Assembly: GCA_949752745.1 (NCBI GenBank)
Contig: OX457028.1
Location: 3,509,996 to 3,573,995, forward strand
Origin: Protula sp. h YS-2021
Lineage: Eukaryota > Annelida > Polychaeta > Sabellida > Serpulidae
Direction of reading: 5' to 3'
DNA length: 64,000 nt
Shown here: positions 22,286 through 34,900 of the stretch, one piece after another
How positions within the stretch are numbered: the stretch's first letter is position 1
How the letters are laid out: each line of letters opens with the position of its first letter
The notes under the pieces: model-generated
What the model was told of the DNA's origin: nothing
Databases searched by the model: none
What the model saw: only the letters and a program-made list of their open reading frames with translations
Made by a program: the position numbers and the translations under genes

Positions 22286-22690
22286 ATGTGCTCTCTTTTG
22301 TATTTTCAGTGTGCGTATGTGTGTATAAAAAATCCATGTAAATAATATGACGTAGACCCAACGTAAATCAATCCGTAATATCAAAAACCATTCATGTGTT
22401 CATGAATAAATATATTCTTGCGCATTTTCAGTGTGCGTATGTGTGTACAAAAATTCCCTGTAAATAGTATGACGCCGACCCAAGACCGACCCGACCGTAA
22501 ATCTATCCGTAATCCATTCATGTGTTCATCGAATATATGTTCTTTGTTTGTAACCTCATTTTGCGTGTGTGTGGTGTGTGTAAAAAGTCCCTGTAAAAAT
22601 AGTACGACGTATATATCCAGCGTCGACCAGATGGTTAATTAAAATGTTTGTAATCTTCAAAAACATTCACGTGTTTGCGAAGTTAACCAG
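22265..22690 (+). repeat. Tandem duplication of the zinc-finger gene's stop region and 3' flank
   Basis: Units start at 22265, 22389, 22515 and (weakly) 22664. The first begins inside the coding sequence at the codons for the last residues HSRVHE and the stop. Later units keep 'cattcatgtgttcatgaataaa', 'ttttcagtgtgcgtatgtgtgta' and 'atgacg...gaccca'. The AATAAA polyadenylation signal is duplicated in unit 2 and lost in unit 3. Confidence 0.85.
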
Positions 22691-23343
22691 ACGGAATTGT
22701 TGCATGAATCAGTTTACTTGCTTAATTGTGACTGGTCATGAAACAGATTAATGTTTCGTGGTGCAATGCTGAATAAATGTTCTTCAGATGTTGTTTTTTA
22801 ACCGCATCGAAAACTCTTATGTCTCTGATTTTTTTTTGGATTTTTTTATTTTTTTGGTGCAATGTTGAATATCGACATTGCATAGATGTCGAAAGGGCGA
22901 ATAACCGATGTCGACAGGAAGATGTTTCGACTTCAACAATTAACTACAGTCGGATGTTGTTCTAACGTTGAGTGCAGCGGCTATCTATAGCGTCGCAATA
23001 CTCACTTAAATGTTTATTAACGTCTTTTTTTCCTTTTTTTTCAGTAGTTTGCAAATTGTTTATTTTAGAAAAAATGAAATAAATTAGAAATTGATTTTGA
23101 TTGAAGTTCATGAAAACACTGTGGAAAACGAATTGTTTGGGAATAAACCAAATTATGTTCGTTCTTTCTGTACATTTGTTGGGTAGTTTTTTTTGTTGTT
23201 GTTGTTTTTTCAATAACAACACACCGAAACTCATTATATCAACATACCACAACCCTACCTTACCTTTATTCCCTTTCACAAACACACAGTAATCACTTCA
23301 CAAGGCCTCGCAGCACCCGAATAACATTTTTAAAAACCTTTTT

Positions 23344-23445
23344 AGGCCCCAACCCTTCGGATTGGGGCCTATAAGTTTGGGGTGTCCGTCTGTCCGTCAT
23401 CACTTTATACCCCTATGAATTTGGGGGGGGGGGGGCGGTGGGGGC
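23344..23445. repeat. Dispersed repeat end with hairpin and poly-G
   Basis: 'aggccccaaccc' and 'ggattggggcct' form a short hairpin. They are followed by 'ggtgtccgtctgtccgtcat' and a run of about 12 G. The ctgtccgtctg phrase also occurs at about 41188. This resembles a dispersed molluscan repeat, but the class is not certain. Confidence 0.4.
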
Positions 23446-23593
23446 CTGCTTGTGTTTCACAAATACTTACTTTGTTACTTGTTCACTTTAACTTATCATT
23501 TAATTAATTACTTAACTTATCGTTTAATATGAAGCAACCCACGTACGATGCTAAGTAGTGAGAATGCGGGAGGTCAGGAACAAGAGCTACGGC

Positions 23594-24620
23594 TCAATCA
23601 GCAGTCCACTATCACTCGATACAATCAGAAGTCCACTATCACTCGATACAATCAGCAGTCCACTATCACTCGATACAATCAGCAGTCCACTATCACTCGA
23701 TACAATCAGCAGTCCACTATCACTCGATACAATCAGCAGTCCACTATCACTCGATACAATCAGCAGTCCACTATCACTCGATACAATCAGCAGTCCACTA
23801 TCACTCGATACAATCAGCAGTCCACTATCACTCGATACAATCAGCAGTCCACTATCACTCGATACAATCAGCAGTCCACTATCACTCGATACAATCAGCA
23901 GTCCACTATCACTCGATACAATCAGCAGTCCACTATCACTCGATACAATCAGCAGTCCACTATCACTCGATACAATCAGCAGTCCACTATCACTCGATAC
24001 AATCAGCAGTCCACTATCACTCGATACAATCAGCAGTCCATTATCACTCGATACAATCAGCAGTCCACTATCACTCGATACAATCAGCAGTCCACTATCA
24101 CTCGATACAATCAGCAGTCCACTATCACTCGATACAATCAGCAGTCCACTATCACTCGATACAATCAGCAGTCCACTATCACTCGATACAATCAGCAGTC
24201 CACTATCACTCGATACAATCAGCAGTCCACTATCACTCGATACAATCAGCAGTCCACTTTCACTCGATACAATCAGCAGTCCACTATCACTCGATACAAT
24301 CAGCAGTCCACTATCACTCGATACAATCAGCAGTCCACTATCACTCGATACAATCAGCAGTCCACTATCACTCGATACAATCAGCAGTCCACTATCACTC
24401 GATACAATCAGCAGTCCACTTTCACTCGATACAATCAGCAGTCCACTATCACTCGATACAATCAGCAGTCCACTATCACTCGATACAATCAGCAGTCCAC
24501 TATCACTCGATACAATCAGCAGTCCACTATCACTCGATACAATCAGCAGTCCACTATCACTCGATACAATCAGCAGTCCACTATCACTCGATACAATCAG
24601 CAGTCCACTATCACTCGACA
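23594..24620 (+). repeat. 27-bp minisatellite, about 38 copies
   Basis: The unit is caatcagcagtccactatcactcgata, given here for its period only. Copies are nearly identical. The only changes seen are 'cagaag' in an early unit, one 'attatc' near 24040, and 'actttcac' at 24258 and again exactly 162 bp (six units) later. Because 27 is divisible by three, several frames stay open through the array; these frames are not evidence of a gene. Confidence 0.97.
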
Positions 24621-24779
24621 CTCCTCCTCTATTCTAGACCAAAGTTTTGTTAAAAAGGCCGGTATTATTTCAAAATTAGCACTCTCCATTAAGGAGGCAT
24701 TTTAAAAGGCGTGAACACGTAATTAGAAACTAGACCGAATTTCGCCGCCTAGCAAAATGGCACCCACTTGCAATGATAG

Positions 24780-25870
24780 AAGGCCAGAGACAATAGATGT
24801 GGTGAAAGACGCATTTTTCAACTTCCGGTTTTTGACCATATTCATGACAGATCTCTAACCGTTTTCGACGCCCGGTTTTTCACCTTGACCATGACGGAGG
24901 AGTTCAAGGTCACCGAGGTAGCTCTTTTTAACGTCTTTTAGACCCAAAGGGTCGAAAAAGCTCAGAATCGCTCTAGCTCCAACCGTTTTCGAAGTAATGG
25001 TCAATTCCAATTTTTGACCTTGACTATGGGGAAGAGGTCAAGATCGCCGAGGTACCTCTTAAATAACGTCTTTTAAGCCCAACCGGTCGAAAATAAGCTC
25101 AAAATCTGTCTATTTGTAACCATTTTCGAGATAATGGTCAACTTCAGGTTTTTGACCTTAACCATGACGTAGGATTTCAAGGTTACCGATTTTACCTCTT
25201 TTAGGGCCAAAAGGTCGAAAATAAGCTCCAAGTTAGTGTATCTCTAACCGCTTTCGAGATAATGATCAACTTGCGGGTTTTGACTTTGATCAAGACGGTC
25301 AATGTTACCGGGGTACCTCTGATATTGCGTCTTTTAGGCGCAAAGGGTCGAATATTAAGTCAAAATCGTTCTATCTCTAACCGTTTTCAAAATAATTTTC
25401 AACTTCCGGTTTTTGACCTTGACCATGACGGAGGAGGTCAAGGTCACTGAGATGTTTCATATAACGTCTTTCTGACCCAAAATGGCCGAAAATAAGCTCA
25501 AAATCGCTCTTTATCCGTTTTCGAGATAATGCTCAACTTCCGGTTTTTGACCTTGGTCAAGACGGAGGAGGTCAAGGATACCGGGGTACCTCTTATATTA
25601 CGTCCTTTAGACGCAAAGGATCGAGAATAAGCTATAAGCTCAAAAGCAATCTATCTCTAACCATTTACGAGAAAATGGGCAACGTCCGGTTTTTCACCTT
25701 GATCATGACGGAGGAGGTCAAGGTTTTTGACCTTGACCATGACGGAGGAACCTCTTTTATAACGTCTTTTATGCAAAAAGGGTCGAAAATACGCTCCAAA
25801 TCTGTCTATTTCTAACCGTTTTCGAGATAATGGTCAACTTAAGGTTTTTCACCTTGACTAAAGCAAATAG
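24780..25870. repeat. Satellite of about 130-bp units with GACCTTGACC / GGTCAAGGTC core
   Basis: About eight diverged units recur. Each has 'tttttgaccttgaccatgac', 'ggaggtcaaggtcac', 'cctcttatataacgtctttt', 'aaagggtcgaaaataagctc' and 'ctaaccgttttcgagataatgg'. Spacing between cores is about 128-150 bp. In the unit at 25414-25446 the core is an 11-bp perfect inverted repeat with an 11-bp loop. Confidence 0.85.
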
Positions 25871-26339
25871 ACAATGTTCCCTATTCTCTATTCTGTTCTC
25901 TATTTTAAATACTTAAACCAAACCGGGCCGAAAAGTTTATAGTTTTAAAAGTTTCGATGACCCGCCATAAGAGTCATATATTTTACCCACAAAGTTTCAT
26001 CTAATCGTTGTGTAAATGTTTAAAGCGGTTTAAATGTAACTTTTAAGTACAAATGTCTCTTTTTAAAGGTCATTTCTTTCTTTTAAAAGGTCAGCTTTCC
26101 TGTCTTCAGTGTAAGTTTGATACACTCAGCCTGCGGGTAAGGCTGTGATTTGCTGGAAATTTTCAAATCCACCCTTGTCACTTCATTTTTTTCCTTTACA
26201 ATTTTCTTATATCGGTGATGAGCTACAAGGTCGTTTTGTCTTACCATGATACAGTCGCCTTTATGTTGTTGTGACTGATTGAGACTTATTGCAATTGCAC
26301 TTAATATCAAAGAATTAACATGATTATATGGCAGTTTAC

Positions 26340-26465
26340 CCGTGAGAGGCAAAGCGATACCATGGATGATTGCAGACGTGCACACGTCTCAGGCCTTGGC
26401 TTGTGACAGTCACGTCACGACCACGATGCCAACTATCACCGTGTTTATCAGTGCGCTGTCACTTC
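26340..26465 (-). pseudogene. Dead copy of transporter exon 4 (monocarboxylate-transporter-like)
   Basis: This 126-bp block has exactly the length of exon 4 of the gene at 31.9-37.7 kb. It keeps the acceptor (aacag before GAAGTGAC) and a gt donor. It reads GSDSALINTVIVGIVVVT, stop, LSQAKA, stop, DVCTS ... IALPLT. Two TGA codons replace sense codons of the functional copy, one of them the tryptophan of AKAWD. No other exon of this copy was found nearby, so it is an isolated relic of a local duplication. Confidence 0.8.
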
Positions 26466-26479
26466 CTGTTATTCAAATA

Positions 26480-28640
26480 ATCTTATAACGGCATGTCATA
26501 TTATATTGAAATGCAGAATAGAGCTGCACATCGGCATTGACATTGCTTGATCAGAGCTTGCCTAAATGCGTCCAAACGCAGAACGTAGCTGCTCATGCGC
26601 AATTACATTAATTGCCTGTTCGTCAATAAGCAATCAGAGTTCGTGCATTGATTGAAATCACAACACTTAGCATACACTCTAAATAAATGGTCCAGTTGAT
26701 TGGCAATTGAAACAAAAATGAACGCTGATGTCTGCATTTTTTCTAGAATCAAAAATAATAAACTAAAAAGTAACACAATTAATGATAAAATGTTCACACA
26801 GCTTATTGTGTGAATGAGATAAGAAAAAAATAGTATTATCAGTTTGCAGTCGAAGCATTACTTTTACTGACTTCTGATATCAAAGTTTCAGAATATATAT
26901 CAAAGATTCTGGTTAATTTTTTTTTATTTCATGTCTTATAACATCAATGAAAATTTGTGAAATCATTAATCAAGGCGTCATTTAAAACATCTGAATTGAA
27001 GTATTTATATCATAAAATACGATGCTGTAACAGGTGTCGACTTAAAAACTAGAACAATAGACGCACCATTGCATAATCCAAAAATGTGTCCATGCTTATT
27101 TATGTGGCGGGTTTGGGGAGAATTATTGAATAAATTTCTCACGTCATTGATCAAATCTCCATATTTAGTTGAAATGCAATGTGTTGGAGAAGCAGCATTA
27201 TTTATCTTACCCATTCAACATTCCAGCGTTTATGCAACGTCAGTTTGCGGGTTGTAATATTGTTGCTAAATCATCGTCTTTGACCCAGCAGTGTTCAGAC
27301 GTTGTTTTTGGTTCCAAACAGAACCCTATCTTGCCCGGCCTTTAATCAACGTCTTTAGTGAAATAGGCGCCAAAAAGTCGGCTTGGAATAATTGATGTAT
27401 GGATAGAATATTCGTTCTTATATAAGGGTCACAACGAAATAAAAAACTTGCTATCGCTCACTTGAAACGGAAGTCATGCTTTAAAAATAGACTGAATTTA
27501 GGACACAAATGTGAGTTTTAGGATCGCGCAAAATTTGTTCCGCCTAGTTCTTGCAAATACTCACAAAGCTTGACTTAATAAAATCCAGTATTATGGCTGA
27601 CCCGAAACTCGAAGGAGTGGGGATGAAGGATTCACAAGAAACCTTTAAATGATCATTGAGATGCCGATTCTACATTAAAATTGGCATTGATTAGACAATG
27701 CATCCCATGACGGAAAATATAAACATTTTCTAACTGATCAAAAATAATTCGTATTGATTAAAAATAAGTCAATGTATGCTAAATATCATTATTTGTACAT
27801 CTTAATATTTTGGATGCTTATCAAGGAAGAATCTCGATAGTACGATGGTGAACAGCTGTGAAGTGTAATAATATACAGAATAAAATATATATAAAAATCT
27901 GTAATTTAGCAGTAAGATGGTCACCAGCAGAGAGATATAGTTCCAAGCAAAATATGAACAAAATCTACATAATAAATAGATGCAAACGATCACAATCGTA
28001 CATCACAATCTTATGAACAAACTAAAGGCTCGAGAAAAACCCATTTAGAGTTCACCAGCCAGTGCTGCCATTTCTAGTAAGATCGAAATAAAGACCGCTT
28101 ACATTTTTAAGCATCAGTATGCACCGACATTAGGGAAACCAATCCTGACATTCCCGCGCTTGTAAACTGCAGCAAAGAAACTGAATGCGGGTTCTAGAAA
28201 CAATTTAAAATTGCATCTTTTATTAAGTTCACACATAGTCCACATGCAGAAGAAACTGTTTTTCTAGGTCATTTCATCAATTTAAAAGCAGGTTTCATCC
28301 TTAACGCAACTCATTTCATGGTAATTTCGAAACGTTTCACCATCTATCACTTTTAATATCCTTAGACACACCTAGAGGATCCATCCACAGTACACTCAAT
28401 ATCGATAAAATGCCGCACACACAGCTGCATTTCCAGACCTTTGTTTAAGGCATACGCTCAGCGCCAGTTAAACAGCACATAGCCTCAGCAGGGGCAATGG
28501 CAGAAAGTTCCGATTCTGTGACCGGTGGTCACTATTCCAGAGACCTACGCTTATCGAATTAAAAATGTATCCATGTATCGAATTAAAGCTATACGATGAT
28601 GATGTACGTTATACGCCGTCCCTGTTCGTGGAGAAAGAGA
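26480..28640. other. Non-coding stretch, no gene recognised
   Basis: AT-rich sequence with only short open frames lacking any recognisable domain. Confidence 0.4.
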
Positions 28641-28649
28641 GATAAAGAT

Positions 28650-28830
28650 AAAGGTCAAAAGTGGCAAAAGACTTGAAATCTTGAAAACGGTTGGAAGTGA
28701 AGCGATTTGGAGTTAATTTCAACTCCCTGAGTGTAACGTTACTTATATAACTTATATCTTTGTGACTGTGAATTTATAGGTAAAGCGATTTCGAGCTTAT
28801 TTGCTACCCCTTGAATCAACTGCGTTGATG
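28650..28830 (-). repeat. Diverged inverted piece of the 24.8-kb satellite
   Basis: 'cttgaaaacggttgg ... gaagcgatttggagtta' and 'gtaaagcgatttcgagctta' followed by 'accccttgaa' match, in reverse complement, the satellite phrases around 'gggtcgaaaataagctcaaaatcgct' and 'ctaaccgttttcgag'. Confidence 0.45.
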
Positions 28831-28849
28831 TTAGGTATATTGACTGCGA

Positions 28850-30930
28850 AGGTCTCTAGATTACTACCGCTGCTCAGTTAGATACTGTAATGCGATATAC
28901 TAAGCCTCGAACGGAAAGAAAGTTTCGGTCTACAAAAAAAATGCTCAATGGTAGGCATTATTGCGGGCCTTTTCTCCTCATCTCTGATGTCCACCTTCAT
29001 TGTGCAACGTAAATCCAGGCGTTGTAATCCGACTGCAAAGAGCCAGCTTTCAAGGAGTAAGCCGTGTGTCTGTAATAAAGACGATTTGAAATTTACTTCC
29101 AGTATTTTAGTCACAGTTTTAAGTTTGTTGCATGCAGACTGACTCCAAAAGACTAGTTTTTGATATAGTCGGGATTGTGCCACATTTTGTGGTTTCGATG
29201 AAATGTGTGGAAAAATCTGTCAAATTTCGAATTTTACGTATAGAATGGATCCTCCACGACAGGAAGGATTGCAAAAATAGGATTCCACGACAAAAATTAT
29301 TCTAAAAAGCATAATTGGTCCAAGAAGTCTTGAAAAAAGCTTATCCTTGGACTGATCTGAAATCCCTCCCCTATCCTTATGTACTGATCGCGCTATCACT
29401 TCAGACTCACGCTACATTGGCTGCGGAACGATTTTTCGGATCAGTCCACTATCTCCTGTCTATTTTATCATTTCACTTTGCCATGCAATGTGTTATTTTA
29501 TTCAAACGTTTCTCTGGAAATTCCTAAAAGGATCATTTTAAAAATAATGTGAGATAAAATGAGTACTCTTCACAAATATAACCACACATTAGGTGATATA
29601 ATCATATTTCATGGCATAAGAGAATACTGAAATTTTACGGCCCTTTGCAACAGGAAGTGCAGGAGGGCTAAGCATAAGGGCATATCGATTGATTTCACGT
29701 CCTGTCAGCATGTCTGACTTCTCCGCTATAAAGTTTCAGTCTGGTTATATGGCTTATGCATCTTAATTTCACTTTTAATCATCCTCTTTTTGCTCGATTT
29801 CTATCTACTTCTCTCAAATAGGCAGTAACCAATTTTTACATCCCAGAGCAAAATACTCAAATGTTAAATCATAATTATTACAGTTATGTTTGGGGTATGT
29901 ATTTTTATCTTCTGGAACAATCTGGTCAATGAATTTGATAAAGCAAAAAGAATTCCTAAGTATTAACACATCTGACAATTAACATGAAGCCACAAGAGCG
30001 GTAAAATTATTAAATATTTTTAGCAGTAATAGAAAAAATAGCAAAAGCCGTTTTTTCGCATTCCGCAAGAAAACCAGAACCTTTACTCAATGGAAAACGC
30101 GTTGAAGTGTTAAATTAACTTTGCCTTGTCCACCATGTCGCTAGGAAGTGAGAGCTTTCTAGTAAGTTGAATTCCAGCTCAAATTTTTCCCAGTGCCACT
30201 CCTCGAGAAAAAGGTATCTGCAAAAGATTTGTTTCCTTGTGTCGCGTAAATTTTTGTGCCATTTCACTTTATGAAATGTTGATTTTGTCTTTGTTTAACT
30301 AACAGTGAATTTATCAAACCACCATTATAGATGACATTTTTTCTTGACTTTCTCGTTTTTCACGTTTTAAGAAAAAATAAACCAGGAGTAGAACCTGAAA
30401 CTACTCTACCTCATTCCTCAGTTTTTCAGAAAAAAACATCAACTAAGATTAGAAACCGAAACATAGTACGGCATGTCCTCCATGATCACCCAGATCTCAC
30501 TTGATTTGATTGATAAATTATATTAAACGCATGATTTTGGGTCATCGATAACTCCCTTGATCTTAAATTGGAAGGAGGGGTAGATCACCGGGTACACATA
30601 TTTACTTGGGGTGGGGGTGCTATTTACAAGGTGTATAAGATTGAAGGGCAGGAACTGCACATAAAGTGGTTCTCTAATGTTGGAATCCAATTTCCTGTAT
30701 TCACTGGAGACTTCTTTGGGTACCGAAGGCGAGCCATACACTGCACTAAGATGCTTTGGAAACGGGTCATGATGTTGTTGGTGTCATTGCGGTTGTTTTC
30801 GCTGTAGCGCAACAGCTAGCATTCGCAGGTGTAATTCATCAGTACTTCTTATACATATGTGAAATGTCTTTAAACTGGTTGACCGTGCGAAAGTTTTGAC
30901 TAAAGGAATAGCTTGAAACCCACATACGAC
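28850..30930. other. Non-coding stretch, no gene recognised
   Basis: AT-rich. Short open frames at 28878-29183 (-), 28948-29142 (+) and 29315-29527 (+) have no recognisable features. Confidence 0.35.
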
Positions 30931-30938
30931 CCCTCCCT

Positions 30939-31466
30939 TTGAAAAACATTGAACTGTTTAGAAGTGGTACACAGAGCAACTTAATACTGTGTGTACTTAT
31001 TTTCTGTAATACCTTCTCTTTGTTGATATTGTTGCAAGAATTCGAACATTTTATAGCTGAATTTAAGATTTGGATAACTGGGTACTTCTCCATGGTTTCC
31101 GTGTTGATAAAAGGTGCAGAATGTCCAAATGCATTGCAGGGTTTATATTCCGTTGGTAACAGATTTTCGACAGAAGAAAACATCTCTTCAATAACGTGTC
31201 ATAAAAATCATCGAAATGAAGAAAAAAACGTTTTCGAAGAAGGGCATATGAACTATGAGCATGGTGTTGTAACAGTCCTTATGGATAATAACATTAGCAT
31301 GTGCAGTGCAGGGCAGTCAACTAAGTGTGACACAGGTGCTTATGGTGCATGGAGAAATTCAACAGCATATAATTTAACACGACTTGTTAATGTCACAGTA
31401 TTGCATCTGGGAAGTGTACCCACCCACAAACTGATTGCTATGCGTGTGCATCAATTTTTTAAATGA
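30939..31466 (+). CDS. Unrecognised open frame, 175 residues
   Basis: This is a long frame for such AT-rich DNA. It has a hydrophobic stretch (LILCVLIFCNTFSLLILL, about residues 15-32), then a polar part with several cysteines and three NxT/S sites. I do not recognise a domain. It could be a small membrane-anchored or secreted protein, part of a larger spliced gene, or chance. No supporting promoter or splice evidence was found. Confidence 0.2.
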   Translation: MKNIELFRSGTQSNLILCVLIFCNTFSLLILLQEFEHFIAEFKIWITGYFSMVSVLIKGAECPNALQGLYSVGNRFSTEENISSITCHKNHRNEEKNVFEEGHMNYEHGVVTVLMDNNISMCSAGQSTKCDTGAYGAWRNSTAYNLTRLVNVTVLHLGSVPTHKLIAMRVHQFFK

Positions 31467-31935
31467 CTCCATCGACGTTGAATTTACAAAATACCTTATT
31501 TCTAACAATCGCTTAATGCACTTTTAAATTTCACAATCTGGTAGTGCGGAGAATCAAATTGAATCAATAACACGCATTTTTATATATTTATATAAGTTAT
31601 ATATTTATTAGTACAGGCGCAATTACAATATTACCTGCCGTCGTTCTATTTAGCAAATTTGGCACTGCATTTCGACCTCATCAGACCACTTTTCTCTATG
31701 TATTTGATGTATTTTAGACACGCATAGTACCAAGTAAATCCCCTCTCCCCACCGTCGCCCCCGTAACTCTGCCGGTCGTTCCCGTAACTCTGCACAGATC
31801 TATTATTCAGTGTATCCGCTAAAGAGCTCATAAGTTGAAATTTTTTGCCCTATTTTAATCTGTAAGCCACATATGAATCTGTATCCTTTTGAATATGTAT
31901 ATATGTATATGTTGACTATGTATCCTTTCTCTCCT

Positions 31936-34900
31936 CTAATGTTCAGCAGGCGTTTCAATTGATCGTGGCTGTGGCGAGTACTTTCCTTTTCTACAGTCTA
32001 TGACCGTTATAGCAAGTATGCAAACTCCTCCAATAAACCCCAGCGCGCAGTAGATAAATAACGGCAACTCATAACTGCCATACATGTCAATCATCAGCCC
32101 TATAAAAAATCAAATCATTAACAAACTGTGCTCTTCTTTTACGATCGAAAGACGACTCAATGAGCATTGCTTTAGATTTCCATGATAGGTTGTCTCACCA
32201 GTAGCATGTGCTTGGTTTTGGAAATTGAGAATAAGATAAATCCTTTCCTACTCTCACATTTGTGTATATTTGATTTGATTTAAATTGATATAATGTATGT
32301 TATATGTATAAAATATTAAAATATGCACCGAGTGACAATGCACTGCCGTATAAAGAATGATTAGAAAATTTTGCGTTATTTAACCACAAACAAAGCTTTG
32401 CTCACCACCATAGCTATAGGTTAACAAAGGCTTTGTAACGACACATATTCTGTTTTGTTTAATGGAAATTATTTTGAAGGAACAAGCAGCACCATATTAC
32501 AAGAAATATTTGATAGCGCAAAAGATCGATTTGACTAACTAAGCTAGGGTTATGTATGTGGTGTAATAACAATAAGCCATTGGCCTGGATTGCTTTGTAA
32601 TGGGTCATTGCGGAAGGCCAGTGAGCTCCCTGCTGCGCGGTCTGTTCACAGGTCTCCTACATGTGCTCGGCTCCGGTACTGTAATACCAAAATTCCCAAT
32701 AATATATGCATGCAATAGATTTCTTTCACACCTGCAAAAGGCATGGCGATTGAGTAGGCAACCATCGATGTTCCCATATCCCATGCCTTGGCATGTGTAA
32801 GGCGAGCTTTGCCGACAATGTCAACCATCACCGTGTCAATCAACGCGCGGTCACTTCCTGCAACGCACAAATAGATGTAAGTGCTATCTGAAATGACTTT
32901 GTCTTACCTGTCATATCAATATTATATCAAATTAAATGATGTTAATTTAAGTCTCAAATTAAAGAGAAGTAGTACGAACATACACAAAGGAATATTTAAA
33001 TGTTTTCATTTAAATGACGCAGGTTTCAGTGAAGCTTGACATTAAATTATACAGGTTCTAGCCATAAGGAATATGACATCTTTAGTATGCTGCATTGCTT
33101 TAGCTCAGTATGTAATACGGTTCTTACCATACCAAAATCCAGCAAATATAGCAACAGTGAGGAGAGATGTGTAACTCCTAGTAAAGCAGCTAAACATGCC
33201 ACATATACAGTAGGCACATATGACGAATCCGTACATCAGTGTTCTATTCACACAGTTTAAATTAGCGACGAAGGCAGTTCCAAGCTGGCTTACTATACCG
33301 ACTACATCTATTGCTGAAACAAGCAAAGCTGCCTGCATTTTTGACGATCCGTTATGGACCGCTAAAAGAGGAAGGAGTCCAAAAGTAGCAGCAGTCGTAA
33401 ATTGCAACAAAGTGACACCTAAAATAAATAAGCTAAACGCATACTCTAGAAAAAGTCTAAAATTGAACATGTCAGCAAGCCATGATACGACGTATTTGCG
33501 TATTTCGAGGTTTTTGTTTCTGTTTCGTTCGTCTATTTTATCACTCTTAATTTTCTCGTCGTTTTCCTTATCACAGAGAACATCTAACGCCGAAGGAGTG
33601 ACGTCTTCTCCACCAAAACATGTCTCTTTTTCTTCTTCTCTTATTTCTCTTGAGACAAGGTTTTCCTCTTGTAAGTCTACTGGGTGGTATAACGCTCCAA
33701 AAACAATCAACTGCATTGCTACACCAGCAGTTATCAGCATAGCTCCACGCCATCCGTACGTTTCTATAGCCTTACGCAGAAGGGGAGTGAATAAAACACC
33801 TCCAAGGCTTCGTCCAGTGGACGCAATACCCGCTGCCAGGGCGCGCTGTCTGTTAAAGTGGTACTGTACGATACAAACAGTACACATGTAGCAGAATCCC
33901 AAACCTGTTCCTACATGAATAAAGGAAATAAACATAAACAGTATGGTTCTGTTAGCTAGAGCTATGCCCACAACACAGATCATGATAAGTTGGTTAGTAT
34001 TATGCCTCGATATATGGAGATTGTACGGTTAGCTAGTGCGATACCCACGATGTAGAACATGGTAAGGTTTTTTACAGTTATACGCAAAATATAGGGCATG
34101 GTATGGTTAGTTACAGTCATGCCCAAGATACAGAGCATGGTACGGATAGTTATTGTCATCCTCATAATATAGGACATGGTTTTGAGTTTAGTTACAGTCC
34201 TGCCCACAATATAGATTATGGCTATGATAGTTAAAGCAGTGTCCAAGATGTAAGGAATTTTACGGTTAGTTAGAGTTAGTTAGAGGCTCATGATATAGAG
34301 AATGGTATGGTAAGTTAGTGTTATGCCGACGATGTCGAGCATGATACGGTAAGTTAATGTCATACCCACGAGATAAAGCACGATAAGGTTTGTTAGTGCC
34401 GCGCCCATGATCTAGAGCATGGTATGGTTAAAGTCGTGCTTACAATATAGGAACATTTCGACAAAATTTCATATAGATTTTACATTTTCAGGCTTTATGT
34501 TTCAAATATTTCGGGTATGTATGAAGAAATGGTGCCGTTCAGCTGCTTATTTTTTACCTGTAAATTTCCACGATTAAGCGAGATTGCGTTTTTTTCATTC
34601 ATGAAATATTGAGCAATCAGCTTAATTAATTTGAATATGACATTTTTTATTTACATAGGCCTTATAAACAGCTTTCATTAATTTTCTAGAACACAGCTAT
34701 GTATTCCTACTGAGTACATACACCATGTTCTATTCTACTATAGAATCTTCAGTTCAAGCTTTGTATCAAGCTATTTATCAAAACGCGCATTTATACAACT
34801 AACTGCAATGCCTTGTATGTCCACAGACGGATCATTGTCAGATTAATTTCTTTATATGCCAAACATATTTAGCAACTGTCAGCAATGTGTATGATATGGC

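Noticed and set aside
23594..24620. CRISPR-like regular array
   Set aside because: There are no unique spacers: the 27-bp units are contiguous and identical, so it is a minisatellite in animal DNA.
23548..24705. Long open frames of 344-385 residues on both strands
   Set aside because: They are produced by the 27-bp minisatellite, whose unit is divisible by three; no start context, splice site or domain supports a protein.
30939..31466. Degenerate C1q domain
   Set aside because: The order of aromatic and glycine positions does not match the real C1q exons at 44 and 59 kb, so it is left as an unnamed frame.
33220..33891. 223-residue frame on the plus strand
   Set aside because: It is the antisense shadow of transporter exon 3, which has clear domain homology and splice sites.
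33980..34246. Possible membrane protein with repeated [16 protein letters not shown] units
   Set aside because: It is the intronic minisatellite of the transporter gene.
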